From Desulforhopalus sp. (lineage in GTDB: Bacteria > Desulfobacterota > Desulfobulbia > Desulfobulbales > Desulfocapsaceae), in assembly GCA_024710585.1 (NCBI GenBank), contig JANJUM010000053.1, forward strand, positions 1-37,965: a DNA stretch of 37,965 nucleotides. Reading direction: 5' to 3'. Every line of letters starts with the position of its first letter. Position 1 is the stretch's first letter. This document shows positions 1-8,588 of this stretch, piece after piece. The notes beneath the pieces are model-generated. The model saw only the letters and a program-made list of their open reading frames with translations. It had not been told where the DNA came from and ran no database searches. The position numbers were made by a program, and so were the translations under genes.

Positions 1-1738
1 TCTGGCGGTGAAAGGCGGCGGCGAGGAGGTGGCGGGTGTACTCCTCCCTGGGGTTGGCGAAGACTTCCGCCGCCGGGCCGGACTCGACGATGCGGCCGCC
101 GCGCATCACAGCCAGGTGGTCGGCGAGGGCGCGAACCACGCGCAGGTCGTGGGAGATGAAGAGGTAGGTCATCTGGTGGCGGTGTTGCAGTTCCTTGAGG
201 AGGCGGAGGATCTGGCCCTGGATGGTGATATCGAGGGCAGAGGTCGGTTCGTCGAGGATGAGCAGCCGCGGGCGCAGAATAACCGCCCGGGCCACTGCCA
301 GGCGCTGTCGCTGTCCGCCGGAGAACTCGTGGGGGTAACGGAAGATCATCTCCTCGGCGAGGCCGACTTCTTCCAGGGCCGCCGCCACCTGGCGGTAGCG
401 TTCCTCTGCGGAGAGCTGCGGGGCGTGGATTCTCAACCCCTCCTCGACGATCTCCAGCACGGTGAGGCGTGGCGACAGAGAGGAATAGGGGTCCTGGAAG
501 ACGATTTGCAGATCGCGGCGCAGGGGGCGCAGACGGCGGCCGCGCCAGGTGGCGATGTTCTCCCCGGCGAAGACGATGCTCCCCGAGGAGGGCAGCAGCC
601 GAAGGATGGCCATGGCCAGGGTGGTCTTTCCGGAGCCGCTCTCGCCGATGATGCCCCAGGTGCTGCCGCGGGCGATGCTCAGCGTGGCCTCGTCGACGGC
701 GCGTACCACCTTCTTCTCACGACGAAAGGGGTGGATCCAGCGTCCGGCCGCAGTGAAGCGGCAGGAGAGGGCGGTTAGCGCGAGCAGCTCCGGTCCGGGC
801 GGGGCGGGAGCGCCAAGGCTCTCGGGGATGGCGGTGACCAGCCGGCGGCTGTAGGGGTGGGTTGGGGCGCTCATCACCCGCTCCGCCGGCCCCTCCTCGA
901 CGATGCGTCCTCCCTCGATGATCGCCACCGAGGCGGCATGACGGCGGACGATGGCGAGATCGTGGGTGATGAGCAGTACCGCCATGCCGAATTCCCGCTG
1001 CAGGTCGTCGATGAGGGTAAGGATCTGCTGCTGGGTGGTGACGTCGAGGGCGGTGGTCGGCTCGTCGGCGATGAGCAGGTCGGGGCGGCAGGCGAGGGCC
1101 ATGGCGATCATCACCCGCTGGCGCTGGCCGCCGGAGAGCTGGTGCGGGTAGACTTCGAGCCGCGCCGCGGCGTCGTCGATGCCGGTGCGCTCAAGCAGGC
1201 GGATGGCTTCCTCGCGGGCCTCGCGGCGGTCCAGGCGGCGGTGCAGCAGCAAGGGCTCGAGCAGCTGGTTGCCGATGGTGTAGACCGGGTTGAGCGAGGT
1301 CATCGGCTCCTGGAAGACCATGGCGATGCGGTTGCCGCGGATGGCGCGCATCTCCTCCGCAGCGAGGTCGAGCAACTCGCGGCCGGCATAGCGGATCGAG
1401 CCGCTGGTGCGCACTCTGGCGCCGCTGCCGGCGAGGCGGAGGATGGAGAGGGCGGCGAGGGTCTTGCCGGAGCCGGACTCGCCTCCCAGGGCGGTGGTCT
1501 GGCCGGCGGCTATGGTCAGCGACAGGTCGTGCAGCACCTGGTGGCTGGTGGGGTGGTTGTCCTCGTCGTAGCTGTCGAACCACAGATTGAGGCAGTCGAT
1601 GTGGAGCAGAGCGGGGCCTTGCCCGTCGGCGGCCGCGGCCATGTCGGCATTCACTTCCGCGGGCGCAGGTGCGGGTGTCGTGGCCGATGAGGCATGTTCA
1701 GGGCGAGGCGGATGATCCGCTTGATCCAAGATCCCCAT
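1..1738 (-). CDS. Double-domain ABC transporter ATPase, peptide/microcin C type (YejF-like), C-terminus cut by window edge
   Basis: This cytoplasmic protein carries two complete ABC ATPase domains in one chain, as in YejF-type subunits that energise oligopeptide, dipeptide or microcin C importers. After a Pro/Ala-rich leader of about 45 residues, domain 1 shows Walker [10 protein letters not shown]-loop [11 protein letters not shown], signature LSGGQRQRV and Walker [13 protein letters not shown]. Domain 2 repeats these as [33 protein letters not shown] and [12 protein letters not shown] with the switch histidine in FISHD. About 579 residues are visible, ending near the expected C-terminus, and no stop lies inside the window. 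The ATG at 1738 sits 8 nt after the acyP stop and its ribosome site is weak; an internal ATG about 31 codons later is an alternative. Permease and binding-protein partners would lie outside the window, so the substrate is not determined. Confidence 0.9.
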   Translation of the reverse strand, partial: MGILDQADHPPRPEHASSATTPAPAPAEVNADMAAAADGQGPALLHIDCLNLWFDSYDEDNHPTSHQVLHDLSLTIAAGQTTALGGESGSGKTLAALSILRLAGSGARVRTSGSIRYAGRELLDLAAEEMRAIRGNRIAMVFQEPMTSLNPVYTIGNQLLEPLLLHRRLDRREAREEAIRLLERTGIDDAAARLEVYPHQLSGGQRQRVMIAMALACRPDLLIADEPTTALDVTTQQQILTLIDDLQREFGMAVLLITHDLAIVRRHAASVAIIEGGRIVEEGPAERVMSAPTHPYSRRLVTAIPESLGAPAPPGPELLALTALSCRFTAAGRWIHPFRREKKVVRAVDEATLSIARGSTWGIIGESGSGKTTLAMAILRLLPSSGSIVFAGENIATWRGRRLRPLRRDLQIVFQDPYSSLSPRLTVLEIVEEGLRIHAPQLSAEERYRQVAAALEEVGLAEEMIFRYPHEFSGGQRQRLAVARAVILRPRLLILDEPTSALDITIQGQILRLLKELQHRHQMTYLFISHDLRVVRALADHLAVMRGGRIVESGPAAEVFANPREEYTRHLLAAAFHRQ

Positions 1739-1746
1739 GGCCGGTC

Positions 1747-2019
1747 TCAGAAGCGGATTTCGAAGGATTGGCAGGGTTCGGCCCCATCGATATCGCGGTG
1801 CAGCACCTGGTCGACCCGTGACCGTGGCGAGCCTTTCTGCAGCCAGCTCAGCATCTTCGCCACCTCTTGCTCCGGGCCCTGGATGAGGGCCTCCACCGCC
1901 CCGTCGGCAAGGTTGCGCACCCAGCCGCGCAGGCCGCGGGCGACGGCTTCACGGCGGGTGTATTCGCGGAAGGCGACGCCCTGAACCACTCCTTCTACTC
2001 TCACATGGATGGTGCGCAT
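1747..2019 (-). CDS. acyP: Acylphosphatase
   Basis: This is a 90-residue protein, the usual size for the family. Acylphosphatase hydrolyses the carboxyl-phosphate bond of acyl phosphates in the cytoplasm. The N-terminal signature VEGVVQGVAFREYTRREA contains the phosphate-binding loop and the catalytic arginine in the V-Q-G-V-x-F-R core, and GWVRN supplies the conserved catalytic asparagine. The remainder (DGAVEALIQGPEQEV) matches the ferredoxin-like fold of the family. The gene lies between the GGDEF-PilZ gene (26 nt upstream) and the ABC ATPase (8 nt downstream) on the same strand, so co-transcription is likely. Its physiological substrate is not known for most bacteria and the neighbours do not reveal it. 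Confidence 0.93.
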   Translation of the reverse strand: MRTIHVRVEGVVQGVAFREYTRREAVARGLRGWVRNLADGAVEALIQGPEQEVAKMLSWLQKGSPRSRVDQVLHRDIDGAEPCQSFEIRF

Positions 2020-2045
2020 GGTGTGCTCCCCGGGCTGGCCCCCGC

Positions 2046-3206
2046 TCAGGTGGCGTTCTGAAGGCGGAGGATGCCGACGATCTCGGCATTGGCGATCTTG
2101 TCCATCTCTTTGAAGGTGGTGGTCATGCCGATGTCGTACCTGCCGTCCTCGAAGGACTCGACCCGCACCACTGTGCCGATGAGCAGCAATGGACTGTCCT
2201 CGTTCATCGCCACCTGCACGGTGATCAGCGCTCCCAGCGGCAGCGGGGCGTTGTTCTCAAAGAGAATGCCCCCGATGCAGATATCCTTGCTGGTGCCGGA
2301 GAAGGTGGCGGTATCGTGGAAATCGAGCTCGCGGACGAGCACCGGCTGGCTGATCTTGACACGCAGGTAGCGGCGCTTCTCCTCTTTGTAGTGGGCGATG
2401 GTGTTCTTGCCCGCCCCCTTGGCGAGATAGACGGCGTTGTCCGCCAGCTGCAGCAGCTGCCGCGGCTTGTCGGTGTTGAGGGGATAGGAAGCCAGGCCGC
2501 CGCTCACCGTCAGTTTGAGGGAGGTGTTGGCGAAGGGGATGGACATCTCCTCGATCTCACGCCGCAGCCGCTCGGCGAAGATAAAGCCGCTGATATTGTC
2601 CGTATGGGGCATGAGCACCACGAATTCTTCGCCGCCGAAGCGGGCGGCGATGTCGCTGTTACGCTTGACGCGGGTGATGACCTCGGCTATGGCCACCAGG
2701 GCCCGGTCACCGGTGAGGTGGCCGTAGGTGTCGTTTACCTCCTTGAAGTCGTCGATATCGAGGAAGAGGATCGAAAAATCATTGCCGTAGCGTTCCGCCA
2801 GGGCCACCTGCTGGCTGAACGCCTCGTCGAAATAGAGGCGGTTGAACAGACCTGTGAGCTTGTCGTTGATGGTCTCGTGGAGCATCTCCTGGTAGTGTCC
2901 GGCTTCGATCAGCCGGGGGTTGGTGAGGAGGCGGGTGGCGGTGCGCAGGTAGTCGCAGAGGGAGGCGACGAGGTCGAGGTCGCGGCCGAGGCGCTGTCGC
3001 AGGAGGAGACGGTGGTGCTGCAGCCCCTCCCAGTGGGCCGGGGCCTCGTGGGGGGAGATGTCGATGCCCGCCAGCATGCGGAACAGGGCGATCAGCACCT
3101 CGCCTCCTTCGCTGCTCACCAGGCGGTTGACCGCGGCGATGAAGGCGTCGTCATCCCCGGACTCCTGCAGGAGGAGAACAAGGGTGGTTTGCAGGGTGGC
3201 TTCCAT
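2046..3206 (-). CDS. Diguanylate cyclase: GGDEF domain followed by PilZ domain
   Basis: This 386-residue cytoplasmic protein probably makes and senses cyclic-di-GMP. Residues 1-115 form a helical region with no recognised sensor domain and no membrane segment. The GGDEF domain follows, with DIDDFKEVND (about 150-159) and an intact GGEEF active site at 191-195. R182-N-S-D185 lies five residues before it, which is the canonical RxxD product-inhibition site. The C-terminus from about 270 is a PilZ domain with RRYLRV and a DICIGGI version of the D/NxSxxG c-di-GMP-binding motif. The start was set at the ATG at 3206, which has TGAGGT upstream; the open frame extends further but that extension reads like non-coding sequence. 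It follows the moeA pair after 217 nt. Confidence 0.92.
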   Translation of the reverse strand: MEATLQTTLVLLLQESGDDDAFIAAVNRLVSSEGGEVLIALFRMLAGIDISPHEAPAHWEGLQHHRLLLRQRLGRDLDLVASLCDYLRTATRLLTNPRLIEAGHYQEMLHETINDKLTGLFNRLYFDEAFSQQVALAERYGNDFSILFLDIDDFKEVNDTYGHLTGDRALVAIAEVITRVKRNSDIAARFGGEEFVVLMPHTDNISGFIFAERLRREIEEMSIPFANTSLKLTVSGGLASYPLNTDKPRQLLQLADNAVYLAKGAGKNTIAHYKEEKRRYLRVKISQPVLVRELDFHDTATFSGTSKDICIGGILFENNAPLPLGALITVQVAMNEDSPLLLIGTVVRVESFEDGRYDIGMTTTFKEMDKIANAEIVGILRLQNAT

Positions 3207-3423
3207 GAGTACCTCACATCGTGGCTGACGGCTGCAGGGCATGCGGCGGGGTGGCACGGTGCCGGGTCCCCGCCGCCACCAGGGCGAAAGGGACGAAATG
3301 ACAGTACCATCCCGGTAAGGCGCTGGCAATGCAATACATTCGTCCTCTCGGCAAGATGGAGGCGCCGCGGCGGGCCGCCGTGGCGGTCAGCTGGCCCGGC
3401 ATTACCTCCTGCGGCTGGCCACC

Positions 3424-5346
3424 CTACTGCTCGTAGACCACCTCGCCGCAGTGGCGAAGGCTATAGCCACCGAGCCTGAGGATGGCCTGGTGGAATTCGT
3501 CGCCGTTGCGGATGAGGTGCAGGATGGCGACGACCCGAGGATCGTCGAGGTGGGTGCGCGGTACGATGAGGTCGTAGCGCTCCTCGGCCACCGGCACGAA
3601 GTCGAGGTCGAGGGCGTTGGCGGCGGCGCGGATGCCCATGCCGCAGTCGGCGCTGCCGTTGGCGATGGCGGCGGCGACGTTCATGTGGGTGTACTCCTCG
3701 TGGCCGTAGCCAGTGATCTCCGCGCTGGCGATGCCCAGGTCGCGCAGCACCTTGTCGGTGAGCAGCCGTGTGCCGGCGCCGTTCTGGCGATTGATGAAGC
3801 TGTGTCCGCCGGTGGCGATGTCGCGAAAGGAGGTGATCTTCTTCGGGTTGCCCCGGGCGACGATGAGTCCCTGCTCGCGATGGCAGAGGGTGATCAGCTG
3901 CAGCGGCACCTGGGCCAGGAAACGTTTGACGAAGGCGACATTGTACTCGCCGCTGGCCTCGTCAAGGAGGTGTGTGCCGGCGAGGTGGGCCTCGCCGCGG
4001 CGGATGGCCATGATGCCGCCCATGGAGCCGACGTGGGCCGAGGAGATGCGCACGATCGGCCGCCGCTTGTGGAGGTGGTTGGCGAGCAGGTCGAGGATGT
4101 TGTCGTGGCTGCCGATGATCACCGCGGTGGCGTCGACCTCGCTCTGGCTGCGCAGCAGCTCGATACTCACCCTCTCCCCCGCGCCGATGCCCTCGCTGCC
4201 CGCCGGGACCACCAGCAGGCCGTCGGCGCGCACCAGCGACATCACCGCCCCGGCGCCCTTGCCGGAGGGGGTGGCCATGAGGGTCTCGCCGACTCGGCCG
4301 AGGGTGATGCGCACGAACTGGTCGACCCCCATGGGCGAGTGGATCGGCCGCGACAGGGTCGCTTCCACCGTCGGCGACTCCGGCGTCCCCTGGCCAAGAA
4401 AGGCGGCGATCAGCTCGCGCACGAAGACCCGCATGGTGAGCAGGGCGGAGACAGGATAGCCGGGCAGGCCGATTACCGGGGTGGCGCCGATGCGCCCGAG
4501 GATCACCGGCTTGCCGGGCTTGATGGCCACGCCGTGCACCACCACCTCGCCGACCTCGGCGAGGACGTGGGCGCTGAAATCGTGAGTGCCGGCGGAGGCT
4601 CCGGCGTTGAGCACCACCAGGTCGGAGGAGGCCGCCGCCGCGAGCAGGGCCGTCTTCAGGGCCAGCGGGTCGTCCTTGACCGGCGGGTGGCGCTCGGCCT
4701 CGGCACCCCACTCGCGCAGGTAGCCGGCGAGGATGCGTGAGTTGAACTCGATGATCTGCCCCGGGCGGGGCTCGTCGACGGGATCGACCAGCTCGCTGCC
4801 GGTGGGGATGATCACCGCCCGCGGCGGGCGCTGTACGATGACCCTGGTGATGCCGGTGGCGAGCATCGCCCCCTGGTCGATGGGCCGGATGCGATGGCCC
4901 TCGGGGAGGATCAGCTCGGTGGCGACGATGTCTTCGCCGATGGTGCGCACATGCTGCCATGGGGTCGCCGCGGCGTGGAGCACCACTTCGTCGGGGCTGG
5001 CGTAGTGGACGTCCTCGATCATCACCACCGCGTTGCAGCCCTCGGGGATGGCGTTGCCGGTGTTGACCGGGACGAAGCGGTCGCGGCCGAGGCGTACCGG
5101 GTTGGCCTCGCTGGCCCCGCTGAGGTGGAGGAAATGCACGGCTATGCCGTCCATGGCGGCGGCGTTGTAGGACGGCGACGAGCGCCGCGCGAAGACCGGC
5201 GCGGCGGTGACCCGTCCGAGGCTGGCGTCGACTTCGACCTCCTCATGGGGACGGCGCGAGAAGAAACCCTGTGCTTCGAGTGCATCCCGCCAGCGGGTTT
5301 TTGCTTCGGCCAGCGGGGTGTTGCTGATGTAGACGTTGCGGTTCAT
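3424..5346 (-). CDS. moeA: MoeA-type molybdopterin molybdenumtransferase fused to a PBP-like domain
   Basis: This 640-residue protein is far longer than plain MoeA (about 400). Residues 1-415 are a full MoeA: an N-terminal region with SYNAAAMDGIA, then IGEDI, PTGSEL and the MPT-binding G-A-S-A-G-x-x-D loop (GASAGTHD), KPGKPVILG and GLPGYPVSAL. MoeA inserts molybdate into adenylylated molybdopterin to make molybdenum cofactor. From about 430 to the end is a periplasmic-binding-protein-like fold with GTHLLDEASGEYN, GNPKKI and NRQNGAGTR motifs, as in the PBP-like domain found attached to MoeA or ModE proteins; here it has no signal peptide and so is cytoplasmic. It may sense or bind the oxyanion or cofactor (inference). 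The start ATG overlaps the stop of the upstream moeA as ATGA, so the two are translationally coupled. Confidence 0.92.
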   Translation of the reverse strand: MNRNVYISNTPLAEAKTRWRDALEAQGFFSRRPHEEVEVDASLGRVTAAPVFARRSSPSYNAAAMDGIAVHFLHLSGASEANPVRLGRDRFVPVNTGNAIPEGCNAVVMIEDVHYASPDEVVLHAAATPWQHVRTIGEDIVATELILPEGHRIRPIDQGAMLATGITRVIVQRPPRAVIIPTGSELVDPVDEPRPGQIIEFNSRILAGYLREWGAEAERHPPVKDDPLALKTALLAAAASSDLVVLNAGASAGTHDFSAHVLAEVGEVVVHGVAIKPGKPVILGRIGATPVIGLPGYPVSALLTMRVFVRELIAAFLGQGTPESPTVEATLSRPIHSPMGVDQFVRITLGRVGETLMATPSGKGAGAVMSLVRADGLLVVPAGSEGIGAGERVSIELLRSQSEVDATAVIIGSHDNILDLLANHLHKRRPIVRISSAHVGSMGGIMAIRRGEAHLAGTHLLDEASGEYNVAFVKRFLAQVPLQLITLCHREQGLIVARGNPKKITSFRDIATGGHSFINRQNGAGTRLLTDKVLRDLGIASAEITGYGHEEYTHMNVAAAIANGSADCGMGIRAAANALDLDFVPVAEERYDLIVPRTHLDDPRVVAILHLIRNGDEFHQAILRLGGYSLRHCGEVVYEQ

Positions 5347-6602
5347 GAATAGAGGAAGACCTCGATGAGGGAGTTTTCGGTAAGGCCCTGGCTGCTTTCG
5401 TTTATGACGAACCAGCCGTGGGCCCGGGACAGGGTGGAGATCGCTCCGGATTTGCCGAGCACCGGCTCGGCCACCCAGCCCTGGTCGCTTTGCTCGAGGC
5501 GTACGCGGACGATATCGCGGCGGCCGGCGGCGGAGTTGAGGTTGCGTCTCAGGGTGGCGGTGACATGGGGCAGCGGCAGGTCGTCGCCGCGCCTGCCGGC
5601 GAGCAGCGCCATTGCCGGGCGGACGAAGAGGTCGAAGCACACCATTGCCGACACCGGGTGGCCGGGGAGGCCGAAGATCGGCGTGGGGCCGCTCATGCCA
5701 AAGATGATCGGCTTGCCGGGCTTGAGGGCGACGCCGTGGACGAGGATGCCGGGCGGGCCGAGGGTGGCGATGGCCCGTTCGCCGAGGTCGCGTGCGCCCA
5801 CCGAGCTGCCGCCGGAGAAGAGCACCAGATCGTTGGCCGCCACTGCCTCGCGCAGGGCGGGCAGGAAGATTTCCTCGCGATCGGAGACGATGGGCAGGAT
5901 ATGCGGTATGCCGCCAGCCTGGCGGACCTGGCCGGCCAGGGCGAGGGAGTTGATGTCGCGGATCTGCCCCGGCCGGGGCGTTTCATGGTGGGGAACGATC
6001 TCGTCTCCGGTGGAGAGGATGCCGACACGCACCTGGCGGTAGACTTCGACGGACGCCATGCCCAGGCCGGCGAGCAGGCCGATGTCCTGGGGGCGCAGGG
6101 TGCTTCCGGCATCCAGGGCGAGGGCGCCGGCGGCGATATCCTCCCCCGGCCTGATGACGTTGCCCCATACCGGCACGCCCTTGACGATCTCGATCATGGT
6201 GGCGTCGACCTCCACCGTGTCCTCGAGCATGACCACGGCGTCGGCGCCGGTGGGCAGCAGGCCGCCGGTGGGGATCTTGTGGCAATTTCCCGGTGCTACC
6301 TCCCCCTGTGGGGCCTCGCCCATGCGCACTTCGCCGGAGATGGTCAGGTAACAGGGCGAGCCCTGGCTGGCGCCGAAGGTGTCGGTGGCGCGCACCGCAA
6401 AGCCGTCCATGGTCGAGCGGGACTCGGCGGGCAGGTTCACCGGCGAGAGCAGCCTCGTCGCCAGGATCCGCTCGAAGGCCTCCGCAAGCGGCAGGCTCTC
6501 GCTGGCCAGGGTGCGGCCGGCCAGCTGCGCGGTGATGACCTCCACGGCCTGGCGCACCGAGAGCAGACCGCCGCGGCCGAGCATGTCTCTGGTGGAATTC
6601 AT
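5343..6602 (-). CDS. moeA: Molybdopterin molybdenumtransferase MoeA
   Basis: This 419-residue protein is standard length for MoeA, which catalyses molybdenum (or tungsten) insertion into MPT-AMP in the cytoplasm. Family motifs seen in order are AESRSTMDGFAV, PTGADAVVMLED, RPGEDI, LSTGDEIV, the binding loop GGSSVGARD, KPGKPIIFG and GLPGHPVSAM. The start at 6602 has GAGGAG nine nt upstream. Its stop overlaps the start of the MoeA-PBP fusion by four nt (ATGA), so both proteins should be made in a coupled way. Two different MoeA paralogues side by side could divide work between Mo and W or between apoenzymes; this is inference. The 339-nt divergent region upstream holds a candidate promoter and a terminator-like leader hairpin. 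Confidence 0.95.
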   Translation of the reverse strand: MNSTRDMLGRGGLLSVRQAVEVITAQLAGRTLASESLPLAEAFERILATRLLSPVNLPAESRSTMDGFAVRATDTFGASQGSPCYLTISGEVRMGEAPQGEVAPGNCHKIPTGGLLPTGADAVVMLEDTVEVDATMIEIVKGVPVWGNVIRPGEDIAAGALALDAGSTLRPQDIGLLAGLGMASVEVYRQVRVGILSTGDEIVPHHETPRPGQIRDINSLALAGQVRQAGGIPHILPIVSDREEIFLPALREAVAANDLVLFSGGSSVGARDLGERAIATLGPPGILVHGVALKPGKPIIFGMSGPTPIFGLPGHPVSAMVCFDLFVRPAMALLAGRRGDDLPLPHVTATLRRNLNSAAGRRDIVRVRLEQSDQGWVAEPVLGKSGAISTLSRAHGWFVINESSQGLTENSLIEVFLYS

Positions 6603-6675
6603 CGCTGGCTCCTCATCTCTGTGGCGGGCGTCGGGCGCCATCGCCGGTGGCGGCAGGTCAGTGGCTGCCGCCTGG

Positions 6676-6724
6676 GGGAAAAGAGCCGCCTCGCCGGAGA
6701 CCGCGGGGCGGTGGGGCGAGGCGG
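6676..6724 (-). terminator. Terminator-like hairpin in the moeA leader (possible attenuator)
   Basis: On the minus strand a perfect 10-bp stem, CCGCCTCGCC with GGCGAGGCGG, encloses a 19-nt loop and is followed by CTCTTTTC. It lies 74 nt before the moeA start and downstream of the candidate minus promoter at 6865-6893, so it would sit inside the 5' leader. Premature termination controlled by a ligand or protein is possible but unproven; I do not recognise a Moco riboswitch core around it. Confidence 0.4.
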
Positions 6725-6767
6725 GTCTGCCCGCGGGCGGACTGGGGGCTGGCGACGTGAAAGAACG

Positions 6768-6796
6768 TTGCTCATCGCTGCGGAAGGTACTACACT
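6768..6796 (+). promoter_or_regulatory. Candidate sigma-70 promoter for gpmI-darP
   Basis: TTGCTC at 6768-6773 and TACACT at 6791-6796 are separated by 17 nt. This would place transcription start near 6803 and leave a leader of about 140 nt before gpmI. Confidence 0.45.
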
Positions 6797-6864
6797 GCAC
6801 CGACCATGCCCCTCTGCTGCCGTTCGGGTGATTCTTCTTGCCCGGCAAGGTTCCGGGGCAGTCC

Positions 6865-6893
6865 ATTGTACCAGCAATTCCGCTCTTTGCGAA
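6865..6893 (-). promoter_or_regulatory. Candidate promoter for the moeA pair
   Basis: On the minus strand TTCGCA (6893-6888) and TACAAT (6870-6865) are 17 nt apart. The -10 is close to consensus and the -35 matches four of six. It would give a leader of about 255 nt before moeA. Confidence 0.35.
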
Positions 6894-6941
6894 AAAGAAA
6901 ACACCCCTCTTCAACGTTCGGCTTTCCGAAAAGGACAAGAA

Positions 6942-8588
6942 ATGACAGTTCCAGCTCTGCCGGCGGCCCCAGGCTACCGGCCGTTTTCCGGCCCGGTGGT
7001 GACCATCATCATGGACGGTATCGGCATCGGCCCCGGTGACGCCAGCGACGGTGTCCATGTCTCCCATACCCCCGTTCTCGACCGGTTGCTCGAGGAGCCG
7101 CTGCAGTTTCGTCTCAAGGCCCATGGCAAGGCGGTGGGCCTGCCCTCCGACGGCGACATGGGCAACTCCGAGGTCGGCCATAACGCCCTCGGCGCAGGGC
7201 GCATCTTCGCCCAGGGGGCGCAGCTGGTCAACGAGGCCATCCGCTCGGGGAGCATCTTCGCCTCGACCGCCTGGCAGGAACTGCGCGCCAGGGCCAGCAA
7301 GGGGGCCACGCTGCACTTCATTGGCCTGCTCTCCGACGGCAATGTCCACAGCCATGTCACCCACCTCGACGCCCTGCTCGAGCGCTGCGCCGCCGAGGGT
7401 GTCGCCCGGGTGCGTGTCCACGTGCTCCTCGACGGCCGCGACGTCGACCAGAAGAGCGCCCTGCGCTATGTTGAGCCGCTGGAGGAGCGGCTGGCCGAGC
7501 TGAGCGCCTCTGGACGCGACTACCGGATCGCCTCCGGCGGCGGGCGCATGGTGACCACCATGGATCGCTACAATGCCAACTGGGCAGTGGTGGAGAATGG
7601 CTGGAAGGCCCATGTGCGCGGCGAGGGGCGGCCCTTTGCCTCGGCATCGGAGGCGGTGCGCACCTATTACCAGGAGGACGAGACGCTCACCGACCAGTAT
7701 ATGCCTTCTTTTGTGGTGGTGGGCGAGGCCGGGCCAGTTGGCCCGATTGTCGATGGCGACGGGGTGGTCTTCTTCAACTTCCGTGGCGATCGCGCCATCG
7801 AGATCTCGCGCGCCTTTGAGGTGGAGGACTTGACTGAGTTTCCCCGCGGCCCGCGGCCGCAGGTCTTCTACGCCGGGATGATGCAGTATGACGGCGACGC
7901 CCTCATCCCGAAAAACTACCTCGTCGAGCCGCCGGCCATCGAGCGCACCCTCGGCGCCTATCTCTGCGCCAGCGGCATCACCTCCTACGCCGTCTCCGAG
8001 ACGCAGAAGTTCGGCCATGTCACCTATTTCTGGAATGGCAACCGCTCCGGCTACCTCGACCCGGCCCTCGAGACCTACGAGGAGGTACCCTCGGACAAGA
8101 TCCGTTTCGACCTGCGGCCATGGATGAAGGCGGGGGAGATCACCGACCGGGTCATTGACGCGATAGCCAGCGGCCGTTACCGGTTCATCCGCGCCAATCT
8201 CGCCAACGGCGACATGGTCGGCCATACCGGGGTGGAGGCGGCGATCAGGATCGCCGTCGAGACCGTCGATCTCTGCCTGGGGCGCATTCTCGAGGCGGTG
8301 GCCGCAGCAGGAGGCATCGCCGTGGTCACCGCCGACCATGGCAACGCCGACTGCATGTGGACCGAGAAGAAGGGCAAGGTGGCGCCGATGGTCGCCCATA
8401 CCCTCAACCCGGTGCCGTTTATCGTCAAGGATTACAGTGGCGCCAATACCTTCGCCGCCACAGCGGTCGCTGGCCCCGGCCTCGCCAATGTCGCCGCCAC
8501 GCTCTGCCTGCTGCTCGGCTTGACGCCACCGGCCGACTATGAGCCGACGCTGCTCAAGCTGGCCGACGGCCAAGGGGAGGGACGATGA
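6942..8588 (+). CDS. gpmI: 2,3-bisphosphoglycerate-independent phosphoglycerate mutase
   Basis: This enzyme interconverts 3- and 2-phosphoglycerate in glycolysis and gluconeogenesis using two Mn ions and a phosphoserine intermediate. The 548-residue chain has the metal-binding start MDGIGIG (D25), the active-site serine S76 in MGNSEVGHNALGAGR, HVLLDGRDVD, GRMVTTMDRYN, FFNFRGDRAIE and the C-terminal metal site TADHGNAD. It is about 30 residues longer than typical GpmI, with the extra length spread over both ends. The start was chosen at 6942, preceded by AAGGA at good spacing; the open frame upstream is only antisense to moeA. Its last codons overlap the ATG of darP (ATGA). Confidence 0.96.
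   Translation: MTVPALPAAPGYRPFSGPVVTIIMDGIGIGPGDASDGVHVSHTPVLDRLLEEPLQFRLKAHGKAVGLPSDGDMGNSEVGHNALGAGRIFAQGAQLVNEAIRSGSIFASTAWQELRARASKGATLHFIGLLSDGNVHSHVTHLDALLERCAAEGVARVRVHVLLDGRDVDQKSALRYVEPLEERLAELSASGRDYRIASGGGRMVTTMDRYNANWAVVENGWKAHVRGEGRPFASASEAVRTYYQEDETLTDQYMPSFVVVGEAGPVGPIVDGDGVVFFNFRGDRAIEISRAFEVEDLTEFPRGPRPQVFYAGMMQYDGDALIPKNYLVEPPAIERTLGAYLCASGITSYAVSETQKFGHVTYFWNGNRSGYLDPALETYEEVPSDKIRFDLRPWMKAGEITDRVIDAIASGRYRFIRANLANGDMVGHTGVEAAIRIAVETVDLCLGRILEAVAAAGGIAVVTADHGNADCMWTEKKGKVAPMVAHTLNPVPFIVKDYSGANTFAATAVAGPGLANVAATLCLLLGLTPPADYEPTLLKLADGQGEGR

Larger units (their letters stand above)
6603..6941. other. Divergent intergenic region between moeA and gpmI
   Basis: This 339-nt non-coding stretch separates the minus-strand moeA operon from plus-strand gpmI. 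I see a good plus-strand sigma-70-like promoter (6768-6796), a weaker minus-strand promoter (6865-6893) and a GC-rich terminator-like hairpin (6676-6724) in the presumed moeA leader. Open frames across it are shadows without credible starts. Confidence 0.6.

Noticed and set aside
3214-3402. 62-residue ORF between the moeA-PBP gene and the GGDEF gene (minus), with AGGAGG close to its ATG and ending near the next start
   Set aside because: The AGGAGG is only two nt from the ATG, composition is like non-coding frame noise, and I recognise no family. A leader peptide cannot be excluded.
5343-8573. Very long minus-strand frame reading from gpmI antisense into moeA
   Set aside because: Only the segment from 6602 matches MoeA; the rest mirrors gpmI codons.
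5418-8588. Very long plus-strand frame antisense to moeA and running into gpmI
   Set aside because: Only the part from 6942 is protein-like (GpmI). The upstream part is a GC-driven shadow of moeA in the opposite strand.
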